From assembly GCA_022036555.1 (NCBI GenBank), contig CM039139.1, positions 11,670,931 to 11,734,930 of the forward strand: DNA of 64,000 nt. The letters are read 5' to 3'. Made by a program: the position numbers and the translations under genes. Below, one piece after another: positions 46,527 through 58,648 of the stretch. How positions within the stretch are numbered: position 1 is the first letter of the stretch; the number at the start of each line of letters is the position of its first letter. Origin of the DNA: Microstegium vimineum. Lineage: Eukaryota > Streptophyta > Magnoliopsida > Poales > Poaceae. The notes beneath the pieces are model-generated. The model was given only the letters and a program-made list of their open reading frames with translations. It was not told where the DNA came from and did not search any database.

Positions 46527-47436
46527 TATATAACTAGCACACATGGTTGGTTAGTTGGTACACCCAGGCATTATTGTCAAAACTAAACCATGGGTCATCA
46601 TGATCGATCAAACACACTAAGTCACTAATTATAATATCCCACACGAGAAGCTCGCCATCATATCCTCCTACCTTGTTCCTGGACCGATCGGGAATGCTAG
46701 CAAATTATCGCCTGATCACTTGCCGTAGGGAGCAAAACTTTCCCAAAATCGCTTGCTCCGTCCTTACACATAACACGTACTCCACAGTATAGGTCATCCA
46801 TCATTTGTGGTGGCAGCCTTCAACCTGGGACCGACAGTACTTACACATTGTTCTAGTGGTGGGACCGGCCGGGTCTGAACTTGCTTGGATGCGACGATAG
46901 GTTGACGAGTTCATCCATCTTGTAGGCTACTGCTGCACTTAAGCGTAGGGAGACAGTTGAGAAATTACTCCATGGGTCACCACAGCCATAAAAGACTGAT
47001 CAGAGAGAAAATATAGATCGAAAATTATGATAAAGCTTATTATATTGATCTGGCCTTTCTATAGTGTATTTTGCTTTCTGGCAGCTAATCGATCTAGTTT
47101 TATGATTTCTAAATATGGCTTTATTATTATTGGTTTCCGACAGCATCAGCGAAGTTGGCAGTGCGTGCATGTGATGGTTTCCGGCCGTTTCTTTTTCTTT
47201 CTCATGCAGAATAATATTCCTGAAAATCCAGTGGGCCGGATTTGCTGCATATATTCCTCCGTTCTCCCATATGCATGCCATGTCTACGATCTACTAGCTA
47301 GGCACATAGGAGTAGCTTCTCAAGTAAGAGCAGCCAAAGGCAAAGTCGGCACATGTATGTCACTACTCCAAATTATTCACGGATAACCACCCGATCAAAA
47401 ACTGATATCACTATTAGAATCAGATCCGATAAATGG
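46527..47436. other. Intergenic, no gene seen
   Basis: Short chance ORFs only. Confidence 0.45.
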
Positions 47437-47438
47437 TA

Positions 47439-47671
47439 CTCTCTTTGTTTTAAATTAGTTCGTTTGACTTTTTCAACCTTGAGTTTGACCATTCATCTTA
47501 CTCAATTTTTTTACAAAATATCACTTATTTTTGTTGAGGCTTATTTATTTAATAAATGGTCTACAAGAATGATTTAAATTTGGCTATGTTTACATAAATT
47601 TTTTAAATAAGACGAATAGTTAAACTTGAAGTTAAAAAAGTCAAACGAATTATAATTTAAAACAGAGGGAG
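47439..47671. mobile_element. Stowaway MITE
   Basis: 233 bp. Ends CTCTCTTTGTTTTAAATTAG and the complement of the right end (TTATAATTTAAAACAGAGGGAG) are inverted repeats, flanked by TA on both sides. Confidence 0.88.
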
Positions 47672-47973
47672 TAATCGATAGTGATGAACTTACCTATCAC
47701 TGCCCGAACAAGACTGTTATAGGAAAGGAGGTACAAAAATCTCATAGTCGATCTGCCTCGCAAATGAAATAGATGTAATTAATCTATCAGTAGTCAATCC
47801 ATGCTTGTGCACAAAGCTAATATAAAAGAGATAGTTGTTGGAAATTTATAGATGCACTAGGACCAATAGCCAAACAAAGTTGTTTATATTTATTCTTCTT
47901 TTTTTTCATATTCTAACACACCTATAGTTTTATATATGTCCAATTGTAGTTACAAATTACTCTACTCCGGTGG

Positions 47974-48504
47974 ACCTGTGCTCAAGAGGCGCTGGCTCGT
48001 GGGTATAACGAGCTGGGCCGAATTCCGTTGCGCACTCTAACAAGTGGTATCGGAGGTCATGGTCGGAAAAACCTAAATCTCAGGGGTCACATGTGACGGG
48101 GGAGCCCGTTAACGTCTCAGAGGTCACATGGGATGTGTGATGAGCGTTGGACTCGGGGCCTGAAAAACGTCTTCGGAGATCACATGGTGTAGTGTGATGG
48201 AACTGGGCCCGAGGGAGATTGTTAGGTTTAGTTCCACATCGATAATTGATGGTGAAGGAGTACAACATATAAGGTGGGTTTAGTTCCACATCGATAATTG
48301 ATGGTGGAGGAGTACAACATATAAGACGAGGGTAGCCCTCACCTATCAGGCTAGTCTTTTGGGTTGAGTTAGGCCCAAGACCTGATATGTTGTGGACTCC
48401 GGTGGACCTGGGCCCGAGGGGCGCTGGCTCTGTTGTGGGCTCCGGTGGACCTGGGCCCGAGGGGCGCCGACTCGTGGGTATAGCTCTAACAAGTGGTATT
48501 AGCT
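47974..48504 (+). mobile_element. TRIM-like retrotransposon: partial LTR, tiny internal region, LTR
   Basis: A partial LTR (47974-48042, ...CTCTAACA) is followed by a primer site AGTGGTATCGGAG (48043-48055) and a 177-bp non-coding interior ending in the purine tract GGGCCCGAGGGAGA. Next comes a whole LTR (48220-48491, TGTTAGGTTTAG...CTCTAACA), again followed by a primer site (AGTGGTATTAGCT, 48492-48504). There is no coding capacity, hence TRIM-like. The LTR carries an internal tandem copy of a 50-bp module (TTTAGTTCCACATCGATAAT... at 48228 and 48279). Confidence 0.78.
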
Positions 48505-48585
48505 CTTGAAGCTTCTTCACGACATTCGATTCACATTTCATATTTTTTGCTACCTGATTTCCCATATGTTACTTTATTTATTTTT

Positions 48586-48717
48586 CGGAGCCCACAACAT
48601 ATCAGACCTTAGGCCTAACTCAACTTAAAAGATTAGTATGATAGGTGAGAGCTGTCCCCGCCTTTTTAATATTGTTTTCTCCCGCCATCAATTACCGATG
48701 TGGGACTAAACCCAACA
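48586..48717 (-). repeat. Inverted partial copy of the TRIM-like LTR
   Basis: The minus strand begins TGTTGGGTTTAGTCCCACATCGG at 48717 and follows the LTR of 48220-48491, with differences, up to the TTGTGGGCTCCG motif. It faces the plus-strand copy. Confidence 0.75.
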
Positions 48718-49237
48718 ATATCTGTAGCTATATATGTTTTATGTGGGAATAAATATGATCGTCCCTTGCTACATAAAATGTTAGGTGGTGTGTGGATGGT
48801 GCCACACGTCGTGCAGGTATACTTTGTGTTAAGTTTTCGATATTAAAGATGTCATAATAATGGATAACTGAGGAACTCATATAAAAGTCCTTTAGTATAT
48901 TCTTTTTCATAAATGAAAACTCGGGCTGTTCGACGATCTCAATAAAAAAACGAAGTTAGTAGTGCATGCACAGATTTGCGCCACAGCTCGTATAGTCGTA
49001 TGTGAACGATCTAACTACAGTAGATTGGAAAAGCGGAGCATCGAAGAGTACACACTTTGTTAAAAGGAGGGTGGCATGACACCAGCTAAGCGCGCGCGTC
49101 TTCCAAATCGGTAGCCCCAACCCTTTCTCCACAGCTAAGCTAGTGTGGAATGGAGCGTGGAGTGTGGAGGTGACCCTTTGCTTGCGCTGCCCCTTTCCCA
49201 CTCGATCGAGAGGTCGACCAACGCGGCACTACCACCA
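48718..49237. other. ERF gene promoter region
   Basis: No gene. The last 250 bases become GC-rich toward the TATA box. Confidence 0.5.
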
Positions 49238-49245
49238 CTATATAC
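49238..49245 (+). promoter_or_regulatory. Probable TATA box of the ERF gene
   Basis: CTATATAC about 95 bases before the ATG at 49335, giving a leader of roughly 65 bases. Confidence 0.65.
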
Positions 49246-49334
49246 ACTAGTCGACTTGCTCACGCATCAGCGTCACGCTCAGTCGCTCACGAACAGAGAA
49301 AGGTCTGCGCGACGCCGCGGCGAACGGCAATATA

Positions 49335-50027
49335 ATGGTGAAGAACCCAGGCAGCAACGGCGTTCTCACGGCGACCACCTTTTCCGACAACAAGCTGGCC
49401 AGGCCGGAGAGCGGCGTAGGCGGCAAGGCGGCAGCGACGAGGCCATACAAGGGGGTGCGGATGCGGAGCTGGGGGTCGTGGGTGTCGGAGATCAGGGCGC
49501 CCAACCAGAAGCGCCGGATCTGGCTCGGCTCCTACGCCACGCCCGAGGCCGCGGCGCGCGCCTACGACGCCGCGCTGCTCTGCCTCAGGGGCTCCGACGC
49601 CGTCCTCAACTTCCCCACCTCACCCTCCTCGTCCCACCGGCGTGCTGACAGGGACGACCCGGCTGCCGTCGGCGGCGGCGGCATGTCACCGAGGTCCATC
49701 CAGCGCGCCGCGGCCGCGGCTGCCGCGGCGATCGACGGCGCCAGCGCTGACGACAGGTGCTCTTCCAGCGCCTGCGCGACGACGCCGACGTCTGCCTCGC
49801 AGGGCAGCACCGATCACGTCCACCATCAGAAGCGGCACGCGACGACATCGTCCGCCGCGGCCAGCACCGGCTCGCCGCCCGAGGGGGAGGAGCTGTGGAC
49901 GGACCTGGAGGCGTTCGCCTCGCCCAAGTTCATGGATCTGGTGGACACCGGCGCCGCGCCGTTCTCGTCGACGTGGGAGGAGCCCGAGGACGATGGCGAG
50001 TTGATGAGGCTGTGGAGTTTCTGCTAG
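49335..50027 (+). CDS. AP2/ERF transcription factor, DREB A-5/ERF group II type
   Basis: Intronless, 230 residues. The AP2/ERF DNA-binding domain is at residues 37-94 (YKGVRMRSWGSWVSEIRAP, IWLGSYATPEAAARAYDAA, CLRGSDAVLNFP). The RSWGSWVSEIRAPNQK form resembles Arabidopsis ERF012-ERF014, so it belongs near group II rather than CBF. After the domain come a Ser/Ala-rich linker with an alanine run and an acidic end (ELWTDLEAFASPKFMDLVD, ELMRLWSFC) that may be an effector region. No clear EAR repressor motif (DLNxxP or LxLxL) is seen. It should act in the nucleus on GCC-box or DRE sites. GC content is high, as in other intronless grass genes. VPS9A lies downstream in the opposite direction. From memory, an AP2 gene holds the same place in rice. 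Targets cannot be told from sequence. Confidence 0.93.
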   Translation: MVKNPGSNGVLTATTFSDNKLARPESGVGGKAAATRPYKGVRMRSWGSWVSEIRAPNQKRRIWLGSYATPEAAARAYDAALLCLRGSDAVLNFPTSPSSSHRRADRDDPAAVGGGGMSPRSIQRAAAAAAAAIDGASADDRCSSSACATTPTSASQGSTDHVHHQKRHATTSSAAASTGSPPEGEELWTDLEAFASPKFMDLVDTGAAPFSSTWEEPEDDGELMRLWSFC

Positions 50028-50788
50028 GCGGGCCTCTACAAAGATCAGTCGATCGCTATGCAGCAGTGTGCATATACATGCATCGTTCCGCTCCGTATTT
50101 TTTTTTTCCTTCTCCCTGTCAGCATGACAGCGCTGCAAGGAGTACCAAGCGAGGTGCATGCATGCCCAGCCAGCCAGCTTCCACCAAAGATTCTTTTGTT
50201 TTTTGATCAGATCAAAAAGATAAATTTAATTATCTGTACCGTACTGTACTGATTGTTGAGCTAGCGAGAGCATTGGATACTTTTGCTAGACTAGATTTGC
50301 CTCCATTTTGTTTAATTGCAATTTCTCGTGATTGCTTAATATATCTAATCAGAAAGTTCTCGGAAGGACGCGCTTTGCTTGTGTCTCCGATCCTGAGGAG
50401 GCTTCGCGTCTAAGCAGTTTGCAGTTGCACGCTAGCTGTGCCTGTGCTGTACCTGTACTGCTGGTCTATCATAGTTTTTGGTGTTGTAAAGGTGAAATGC
50501 ACACGCTGCTTTTGATCCAGTTCGAATCTAGCGCACTCGTCGTCCTCGTTTCCTTTCACATCTGCTATTTTATTTAAGAGGTCTGCGGTTAATCAGCAAT
50601 ATGAAAGGGTGTCAAACGGTCGCGTTCATCGGCAAAACTTCTCAGTTACACATAGTGCTACCTGGTGTCGTAAAAATATCGTGCTATCTGTACCTGGTGG
50701 CTGCTGCAACCTGCCAACCTCGGGTGATACTCAGGCCCCAGGGGCCGACCGGCCAAACAAAATCTATTTGACATGACTTATTACGTAC
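50028..50788. other. ERF 3' region
   Basis: 3' UTR and intergenic DNA. No gene seen. Confidence 0.5.
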
Positions 50789-51044
50789 TCCCTCCGTTCT
50801 AAAAAAGATGTCGTTATGGGATACGTGCCGGTCAAATTTTCTTAACTTTAACTAAGTTTGTAGAAAACACATGCAATATTTATACCTCTAAATAAATTTG
50901 TTAAAAAACTAGACTTAAAGATCTTTCCGATGATACTAATTATTTAGCATAATTATTTATATATTTTAATACATAATTATTGGTATTTTAAAAATGTTGA
51001 CATATCGAGAAGCAAGAATGGCATCTATTTAGGGATGGAGGGAG
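50789..51044. mobile_element. Stowaway MITE (256 bp type)
   Basis: Ends CTCCCTCCGTTCTAAAAAAG and the complement of its right end (TTTAGGGATGGAGGGAG), flanked by TA. Same family, opposite orientation, as 58649-58906. Confidence 0.88.
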
Positions 51045-51326
51045 TATGTGTCTAATTTGTTGTAAGTCAAAATAGTGTCCCACAGCCAAAAAATGAGGCT
51101 GATTATGTCCGATAAGTTGAAGTCATCAGGTACTCCAACTTATAGAATCTTGGCACATTCCATGTTCCTAATATTAGGTAATCTTTATATATTTGGTGTA
51201 ATAATGTAGTGGCCAATAAATTGTTGAACAAGTCCTTGTTTAAGATAACTAATAAACATCGATTGTTCATGCGATGTCGCTCGGCGAGTGTTCAAACAAA
51301 ACTAGGAAGCACACGCGTCGGTTCTA

Positions 51327-51845
51327 CATAAGCCTAGGCAAAAATAACCGAAACCGAGCCGAAACCAAAAAATTCGGTTCCGTATTCGGTTCCTAATTTT
51401 GGGAACCGAAATAACCGAAGAAAATTCGGTTCCTACTCTCGGTTAACCGAATTAACTGAATTGCATGAATTATACTTTATTTATTTGTATTTTGTAATAA
51501 TTATGTTTGTTTCATGTGTGATTTTCATATTTGAACTGCTACTTATTTGTGTTAATATATTGCTAATGTCCCTTAATGAATTATCAATATTAAAAATAGA
51601 TATAATGTTGCATAAATTTGCTTTAAAACATATATATTTATTGTTGATTTGACTTTTTTTTCTGGAAATTTCGGTTAGTTCGATTAGAACTGGAACCGAA
51701 CCGAAATAACCGAGAACCGAATTGGTCGGTTCCAAAAAAAATTAGGAACCGATCGGTTCCTATTTTCTGGGAACCGAAATTCTTCAAGAACCGAAATTCT
51801 TCAAGAACCGAAGAACCGAACCGAGAACCGAATGCCCAAACTGAG
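51327..51845. mobile_element. AACCGAA/TTCGGTT-rich inverted-repeat element
   Basis: The outer 120 bp on the left and 190 bp on the right are dense in AACCGA and TCGGTT. They frame an AT-rich centre (51480-51655). The right end complemented starts TTTGGGCATTCGGTTCTCGG, a start common in plant hAT-like MITEs, while the left end is worn (TAGGCAAAAATAACCG). The target duplication is not resolved. Confidence 0.6.
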
Positions 51846-52298
51846 TTCTACAGACAGAAGTACGTGCGCATGTTCAGCACAGATCAAGAGAAGAGGAAAA
51901 ATGTTGTCATTATACGGCACTTACCTCCCGTAGATCTCGAATTCTCAATCCTAATGGTAGATCCCCTATGATTCAGCCGACGAAATTCTTATACCAGTCA
52001 GGTAGCAGTTTAATGTAACCAACATCGAATCCGTAAAGTTACAACGGAACACGCGAACACCAGTGAGTGAGGCTAACTCAACTAGTTTTTTTTATTAATA
52101 ACTCAACTAGTTGGGTAAGAGGTGTAGACATGCATCTATTAATCATTTATATTCTACCATTCTTGTTCTCGAATGCGTGTCATTCTCGCTTATCGGGAGT
52201 CAATGAGTCAAAATTTAACGAAATATATGCCCAAAAATTGAACAATTTTCGGAACTTCCATACTATTTGCTCTGAATATAAATTTTGATATGATCTAA

Positions 52299-52642
52299 GA
52301 GCAACTCCAACAGTTTTGCATTTTTTGTTTGGTAAAATTAGAAATTTACCAAGTCTCAAGTGAATATAGCAAAGGTAAAAAGAGTCTATCTCCAATAGTT
52401 TTCCATTATTTACTTGACAAAACTAAAAATTGTACGTACGAGGGGAAAATATCTCACGGGAGTAGCGCGTGGGGCAATTGCCAAGTGAACCGCAGTTTGA
52501 CATAAATGCCAAATTTCACCAGATGTTTGCGAAGTTAACAAAAATGTCACACTCATTTGTCAAACTGTTGGATAGGAGATTTTTAAACTTTTTGACAAAA
52601 ACAAGAATGTCAAGCTCATTTACAAAACTATTGTAGTTGCTC
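52299..52642. mobile_element. MITE of the GAGCAACTCCAACAG family
   Basis: 344 bp. Ends GAGCAACTCCAACAGTTTTG and CAAAACTATTGTAGTTGCTC, flanked by TAA on both sides. It lies past the VPS9A stop, possibly near its 3' end. Confidence 0.85.
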
Positions 52643-52975
52643 TAAGCTTCACTTACCGAAACTCTAGTTGCAGAAGCATTAGAACACGAAAGGGTGTGTT
52701 CACCACAAAATGAAATTACAACAGAGCCAAGAGCCCAAGAACTACAATGCATTGAACATTTGGGTCTAAGAACAGCTTCAGCAGAATGCATTAATCTTCC
52801 ACTATATTGGCGTTCAAGCCTCCAGCATACATATTTTTGGCTCGAGGAGCTGCTGCATATGGCTTAGGGGAAATGTGCACTCTGTTTTGTGATCATTGTC
52901 GTCTTTAGGTGTACAACCAAACTTCAGAGTACTTCCGCCATGTATCGCCACTTCATCTTTGGCTTGACCAACAGG

Positions 52976-55900
52976 TCATGCATTCTCAGGCTGATGCAAT
53001 GCCTTCAAATCATCACTGGAATCAACAGCAGTTTTCTGGGTCATTTGTTCAGATGCATCTGTGTCAACTGCTTCTGAATGATGGTTTTCGCTTATAACAT
53101 CAACTTTTTTGCTAGTCCCTTCACTGTTCTCATCGTCATTTACCATGCTATTCAAATTTTCTGGCTCCTCAGATACAACAAGATCAGATATCTGCCCGCT
53201 CTGAGCAAGAGTGGTTTCAGGGCTGACACCCATACCTTGTGCAAGTGCTACATACCGAAGTACTAGTTGCTTGTACGAATTCAAAAGGCTGTCTACATCA
53301 GCAATAGTCAGATCACCAGCACGGGCAAACAGGAACGGGTACTCCTGGAATTTTTTGTTCAAATCATCTTCATTGAGGAGCTCCGCTGCTCCTTTCTTCT
53401 CTAAATCAGAAACAGATTGCACCTGCTCAACATGTTTACCACTCACAGTCACATCACTGTCCCTTCTCATATCATGTCCTGAACCTTGGACGTGATCTTT
53501 CAAAGATAAGCTGGCATCAGAATTCCTGTTAGCTTTAAGATTTTGTGATTTCCGATCTTGGACATCAGGATTGGCTTGACTATCCTGGTTTTCTGAGTCA
53601 GCTGATAATCCCAACAAGCGTTCTCTTGCCGAATCCATCTTCCTTTGAAAATCTAGTTCATTCATGGATAATGATTCCCCATCAATGTTCCATATGAAAG
53701 ACTCAGCAGACAATATGTTTGTAAAAAAGTATTGAGCCTCTGACACCAATCGTGTTTCCCGTCTATATCTTTGTATGTACAACAGATTTGAGTGGAGCTG
53801 CGGAGGATTAGCCTGCACTAAGAACATGTGCTTGATTATTACAACAATCCTGACTGTTATGTGAACCGCAAAAAAAAATGATTAACAGAATAATATTGAG
53901 GCAAACAACAAAAGGATCCTGACATTATTGTCTAGATTTGAAATAAAAACTATTAAAGCTACTCAGGCCGCAAAGGCAAATTTGTTGGTTACTGTTAGAA
54001 GATAACCACAATACATTTTCTAGTGCTCAGTGAGACTATTGCAGAAGGGAAAATGTAATAACTTATTTAAGGCCACCTATTGGTTATGTACTTATGTGTG
54101 ATTGACTGAACAATACTGGCACCTATACAAGATGCTCCAATTCGAAGTCCTTATTGATCAGTTCAGCACAATGTTTTTCATTATTATGTTCCTACAATGT
54201 TAATCCAGCGGTTCTATTCTTGAATCTTTTCAAGATCCTGAGAAATACATAGTTTGTCAGCTATTAGAAGTATAATCATTATTGTAAGAAAAACTCAAGC
54301 AGATCCTGACTAAAAGTTATTGAGTCCATATGTACAAAGGATGTATCCAAGTAGATAGCTACAACCATAGTACTTGAGGCGTGAGGGGAAAAGAAATGGG
54401 GAATAAAGCAAGGATGCACCGTGCACGGACAGTCCAACAAACCTAAGGACACCTCACAAGTCACAAGAGACATGTCCAACGCATCAGATTTCATCACAAT
54501 TTGCTGATATTTTTCGAACATATATAAAAAGCTGCTAAGCCAATTCTACCAAACTGACACCGGCACATTGAAACTTTGTCCTTGCGTGTCAATGGGGGTT
54601 GATCTTCAAGGGGGAACTGAATATAAAAAGTACTCCTGACAACAGATACTTATTTTGCAAAGGCTATAAGCCATACCTTTATGGTGACATAGATAAGGAC
54701 CGGAAGAAATTCGTCAGCTCCAGGGGGGTGTTCATTGAACACAATTGAAGCATTTAGAAGTAAGTTATTAATAACTTTACAGCAGTTCAGAATGCAGGCA
54801 AGCTTATCCCTTGGAGCTTTATACATGTTTATTTTCTGCAGCTCCTTCTGTGCAAGCTATACCAAAAACAAGAATAACAAGTATCAATTAATCACACCTA
54901 TATGAAGAATGATCAGCAATATACATTTGTTGTCTAATTTGAAGATCAGCAGATCCACTGACAATGAATCATACAAGTTCACATTTCCTTCAAAACTAAA
55001 TGTGTCCTTAACTACAACTTGAGTGGATAGCTGAGTGGCTGGAAGTGGTAAGAAATTGAACAGCAAAAATTCACAATGGAAGTGTCATTCGTGAATGTAT
55101 AGACATATATTACATTGTTACATAGAAAGGGGCATCAGGCAACCCAAGACACAAGTACAACTCTATCCTAGTTCAGTTTCTGCCAGAAACTTTATCATGT
55201 GTGCAGCTTGCCAGGGATGCAATACATCCAGCGAATAAAATGCCCCCAAAAACGAGGAAAGTTAATTTTCATACCAGCCAGGATGTTTCATTCTGGTACT
55301 CTGGTTTTATATCCAAGTTTTCAGGCCTTATAAATTGCTGTAGCAAAGACATTTTCTCAAAAAGTTCTTCATCGCTCTTCACATCTTCTGGGACTGAAGC
55401 AAATACCCGATTAAACAGCTTTGTCATAACATATTTCTCGAGTCCCTAAAAGAGAAGTCAAAAGTTGTCAAATTCCAGCACATACAACTATATCCGGTAT
55501 ACAGCATAATAAAATGATAAAATCTTAGTTGGTACACAGCATAATAAAATGGTAAAATCTTAGTCAGTACACAGCATAATAAAATGGTAACTATTAGTAA
55601 GTAAATTCTAGAATGACTAATACCCTTTTTAGCAAGATGCATTAAACATTACAGCATTTAGTTTCAGCTGCTTGTATGAATAGAACAACGGTATTACTAT
55701 TAATATTTAGTAGAATCGATTAGTACTTGGCAGTACTATTTACCACTGCTAGTCCTAATCGAAGAAAAGGGCAGCATGACTGATGTAAATGAATAAAGTT
55801 TTGACATCAAATGTCATTTTATTGGACAGGCGATTGTAAATTAGCAATGGTCATAAAGAGTAATCAGATTTGAATAGAAGAGAAACTACTCAATAGTATG

Positions 55901-57958
55901 TCCACCAAATCCAATATCGACATGTTTGATGCTTGGAACATTTAAAGTCATCTTGTACCCAAACAAGACAGAATAAGTATTTTTATTAGGTATTGTGATA
56001 CCAGGAAAAGAAAAAAGAAAAAGCCCCAATTGAGTGGTGGGTATCTAGCAAATAATTCTCACAAATATATGTTTACGAATATTTCAACAGATCCTTGTAG
56101 TGGATTAGCAACAAGATTCCATTCCAAGAAGACATTCTATAGTTGGATGGTATTTGGTAACAGTGCTGTTTCAACTAAGGATGGCCAAAAAAAGATGGCA
56201 GAATATCAAATATGCTATTTTTGTAATAAATCTGAAACTGTTTTGCATCTGTTCTAAGTTGCTACCGCAGTTTGGAGCACAGTAACCCTGTGTTTTAATG
56301 CTGCTTACGATACAATCTCTTTTTAACAATACTTTGTCTGGGTAAGACAATGTTTACCAGCATGTGTGGTTCTAAACTCCTAAGAGATGAAGGAAGAAAT
56401 CAACACTAGTGTGGAAAATAACCATGATGTGGCTCCTGAACAACATTCTGGCAACCTATGAAAGATGCGACTGTAGTAAAACAGCCTGCGGACTCAGCTG
56501 CTGACAGATGAAAGAGACAAGTAAAGAACACCAACTATTGACTGGTTTCAAAAGGCTGGGATAATGTCACTGGAAAATGGAAACTAAAAACATATTTAGT
56601 TCTAGCCCTGCAGTGTGCAGTGTGAGCATTATTCGTCCGATATTTTAATCTCAGTCTGCTTGGTGTGGTTGCTCAGTGCTGAACATGAGTTAGCTCATCT
56701 CTATTTCTGAAACAGGCATCCATATGAACAAAAATATCGAGCCACATTAATAGCACTGCAGATTGCAGAATAAGAAAATTACCTCACCAGCGCTCTCTAG
56801 TTCTTCCTCTGAGCTGCCAGCCCAAGGGGTGTGGGCTCTGAATGCCCCTTCCATGTTTTCCAGGAACTCCTGGACAGCAGCACTATCTTTCTCTGGATCA
56901 GGAGCTCTGTTTGAGAATGTCACAATAAAGCTGTATCCATGAAACATAACTAAGTTAATTTCAAACATTTTGAAAAAATGACCTACATAAATGTCAAATA
57001 TCAATAGCTACCAAGCCTAGTAAGAAAAATGAGGTATCTCCACTGCATACAGCTGCATTTGGAAAATTCAAGAGCACCCAATAGTTCAGGAAACTTTTAT
57101 TCACAACTCTGGGCTTCTCATCCCATTAGTAACATAAGATCAATTAATAACATATACTCAGCTATCGTGACTATGCCACAGCTCAAGTCAACCTTGGTTT
57201 TGTACCAGGCACTATTGGGAAACCCAAGCCATACTCTGACCCTAAACAGGAAACAAATAGTTATCATGAAATCAAAAATTAAATTCACTGTGTTAAGCTC
57301 AACGTAAGAACTCCATTATTTTCTACCAGTTCTGGCATCATCTACATATGCTAAAGCATACACACAATCAATCAAGTTTGTGGTACGGTACATATGATAA
57401 ACCTCAATGGAAAACTATATCACATTGTGCAATGTCTCTATCATATTGCAGTTTGAAAGGCATCCGTCAAAGTAACCTAAGCCTGAAATCCAGAAGTGGC
57501 GCAAAAAGGAATGACCTGTGGATCCAGGTCGAACCTACATAGACATAGGTTCCACCCAAATAGCAAGCCTAGGTTCAGCTCTGCAAAAACAGAGCTAGTG
57601 ACCCTACAAGCTCGCAGACACCCTTGGCTTACATTTCGAAGGGCACTGCAATGAAATCCTATTCGTGCCTCTAATTCCTACTACACTTGAAAAATCTCCC
57701 TCCTCCCGCTACTTCGGCTACACAGGCCGCCAGAGCTCAAACAATCACAATATGCTTCGCCGCGGATCTCGTCACCCACGAACTGAGTCTCACATGAACC
57801 TAATTTCACCCATAGGATTGAGGGGGAGGGGGCGCGGGGGCTAGAGCTGACCTTTTAATGGACTTGACGAACTCCGCGGCGGAGGGCTGGCGCATGCGCT
57901 CGAGGAAGTCGTGCCAGGCCAGCGGCGCCGTCGAAGAGGCGTCGGCGTTCCCCTCCAT
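52976..57958 (-). CDS. VPS9A: VPS9A, Rab5-family guanine nucleotide exchange factor
   Basis: Five coding exons on the minus strand: 57852-57958, 56783-56930, 55275-55445, 54677-54856 and 52976-53812. They total 1443 bases, or 480 residues, and all junctions are GT-AG and in phase. The start MEGNADASSTAPLAWHDFLERMRQ matches plant VPS9A except for the variable first residues. The helical bundle (residues 16-85) is followed by the VPS9 domain (about 86-245), including CILNCCKVINNLLLNAS, GADEFLPVLIYVTIK and ANPPQLHSNLLYIQRYRRE. D190 and Y230 align with the catalytic Asp185 and Tyr225 of Arabidopsis VPS9A (offset 5). The long, poorly conserved C-terminus ends in an acidic, Asp/Ser/Gln-rich tail. 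It activates RAB5/ARA6-type GTPases on endosomes; in rice the ortholog is needed for sorting storage proteins to vacuoles (GPA2/GLUP6). Intron 2 holds LINE debris. Confidence 0.96.
55501..55600. repeat. Three 35-bp tandem units in VPS9A intron 2
   Basis: ACAGCATAATAAAATG recurs at 55501, 55536 and 55571 (period 35). This is about 55-155 bases before the intron 2 acceptor on the minus strand. Confidence 0.85.
56010..56340 (+). pseudogene. LINE zf-RVT remnant inside VPS9A intron 2
   Basis: The plus-strand frame reads FHSKKTFYSWMVFG, then YQICYFCNKSETVLHLF, a stop, and VATAVWSTV. This is the CX2C...H zinc-binding stretch of plant LINE ORF2 ends. Broken and antisense to VPS9A. Confidence 0.65.
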
Positions 57959-58648
57959 CGTCGACGGATCGGAGTGCCCGGCAGTTGAGATCAGCAGATT
58001 GGCTGGGTTCTGAGGAGGTTGGAGAGGGGAAGTCAAGGTCGCCCTGGATGGACCGACCACGCGGCGATTTTCTGTACTGTCGGGGTCGGAATCGCCGAGG
58101 GTATGGATGTACGGAGTACAGTATGGTCGTATATGGGTCACGGGCTCACGGCGCAACCGGACGAGCAAGATGGGCATTTCGCCCTTCCGCATTGTCCTCG
58201 TGTTTTGTGTTTGCGTTTTTCTCATTTCGACAGTCATGAAAATACAATAATTGAGATGGATGTTTTGTTTGACGTCATAATTAGGCATGCAGGTTTTCCT
58301 TTATCCGAACTATTTGGTCGCGTAAAACACATTTAGGCCATGTTTAGTTGAATCCAAAATATTTTGAGTTTTACTTTTTTATTTAATAAAATAAAACTAA
58401 ATATTATATAAAATATTTGACAAAAAGTGGTTCATTTTTTATTTAAGATTTTGATGGCTTAGCAGAAGGCATCACTGTCATCCTTGGTAGCCTAGTGCGT
58501 GAGGATTGGATCCCTTGATTATTGTGATCCGTTTAAACAGTGCAAAACCCTTTCATGTAGCTAACAAGGCTTTATTCAATGTTGCGGCTGATTTGTAAGA
58601 TTGATTTGTTATTAGAGCTAATCTTGTAAGATGAGCACATGACGTGTA
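57959..58648. other. VPS9A 5' region and MITE debris
   Basis: The first 200 bases are the VPS9A leader/promoter, with no clear TATA. At 58335-58460 a GGCCATGTTTAGTT end suggests a partial Tourist-like MITE. Confidence 0.45.
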
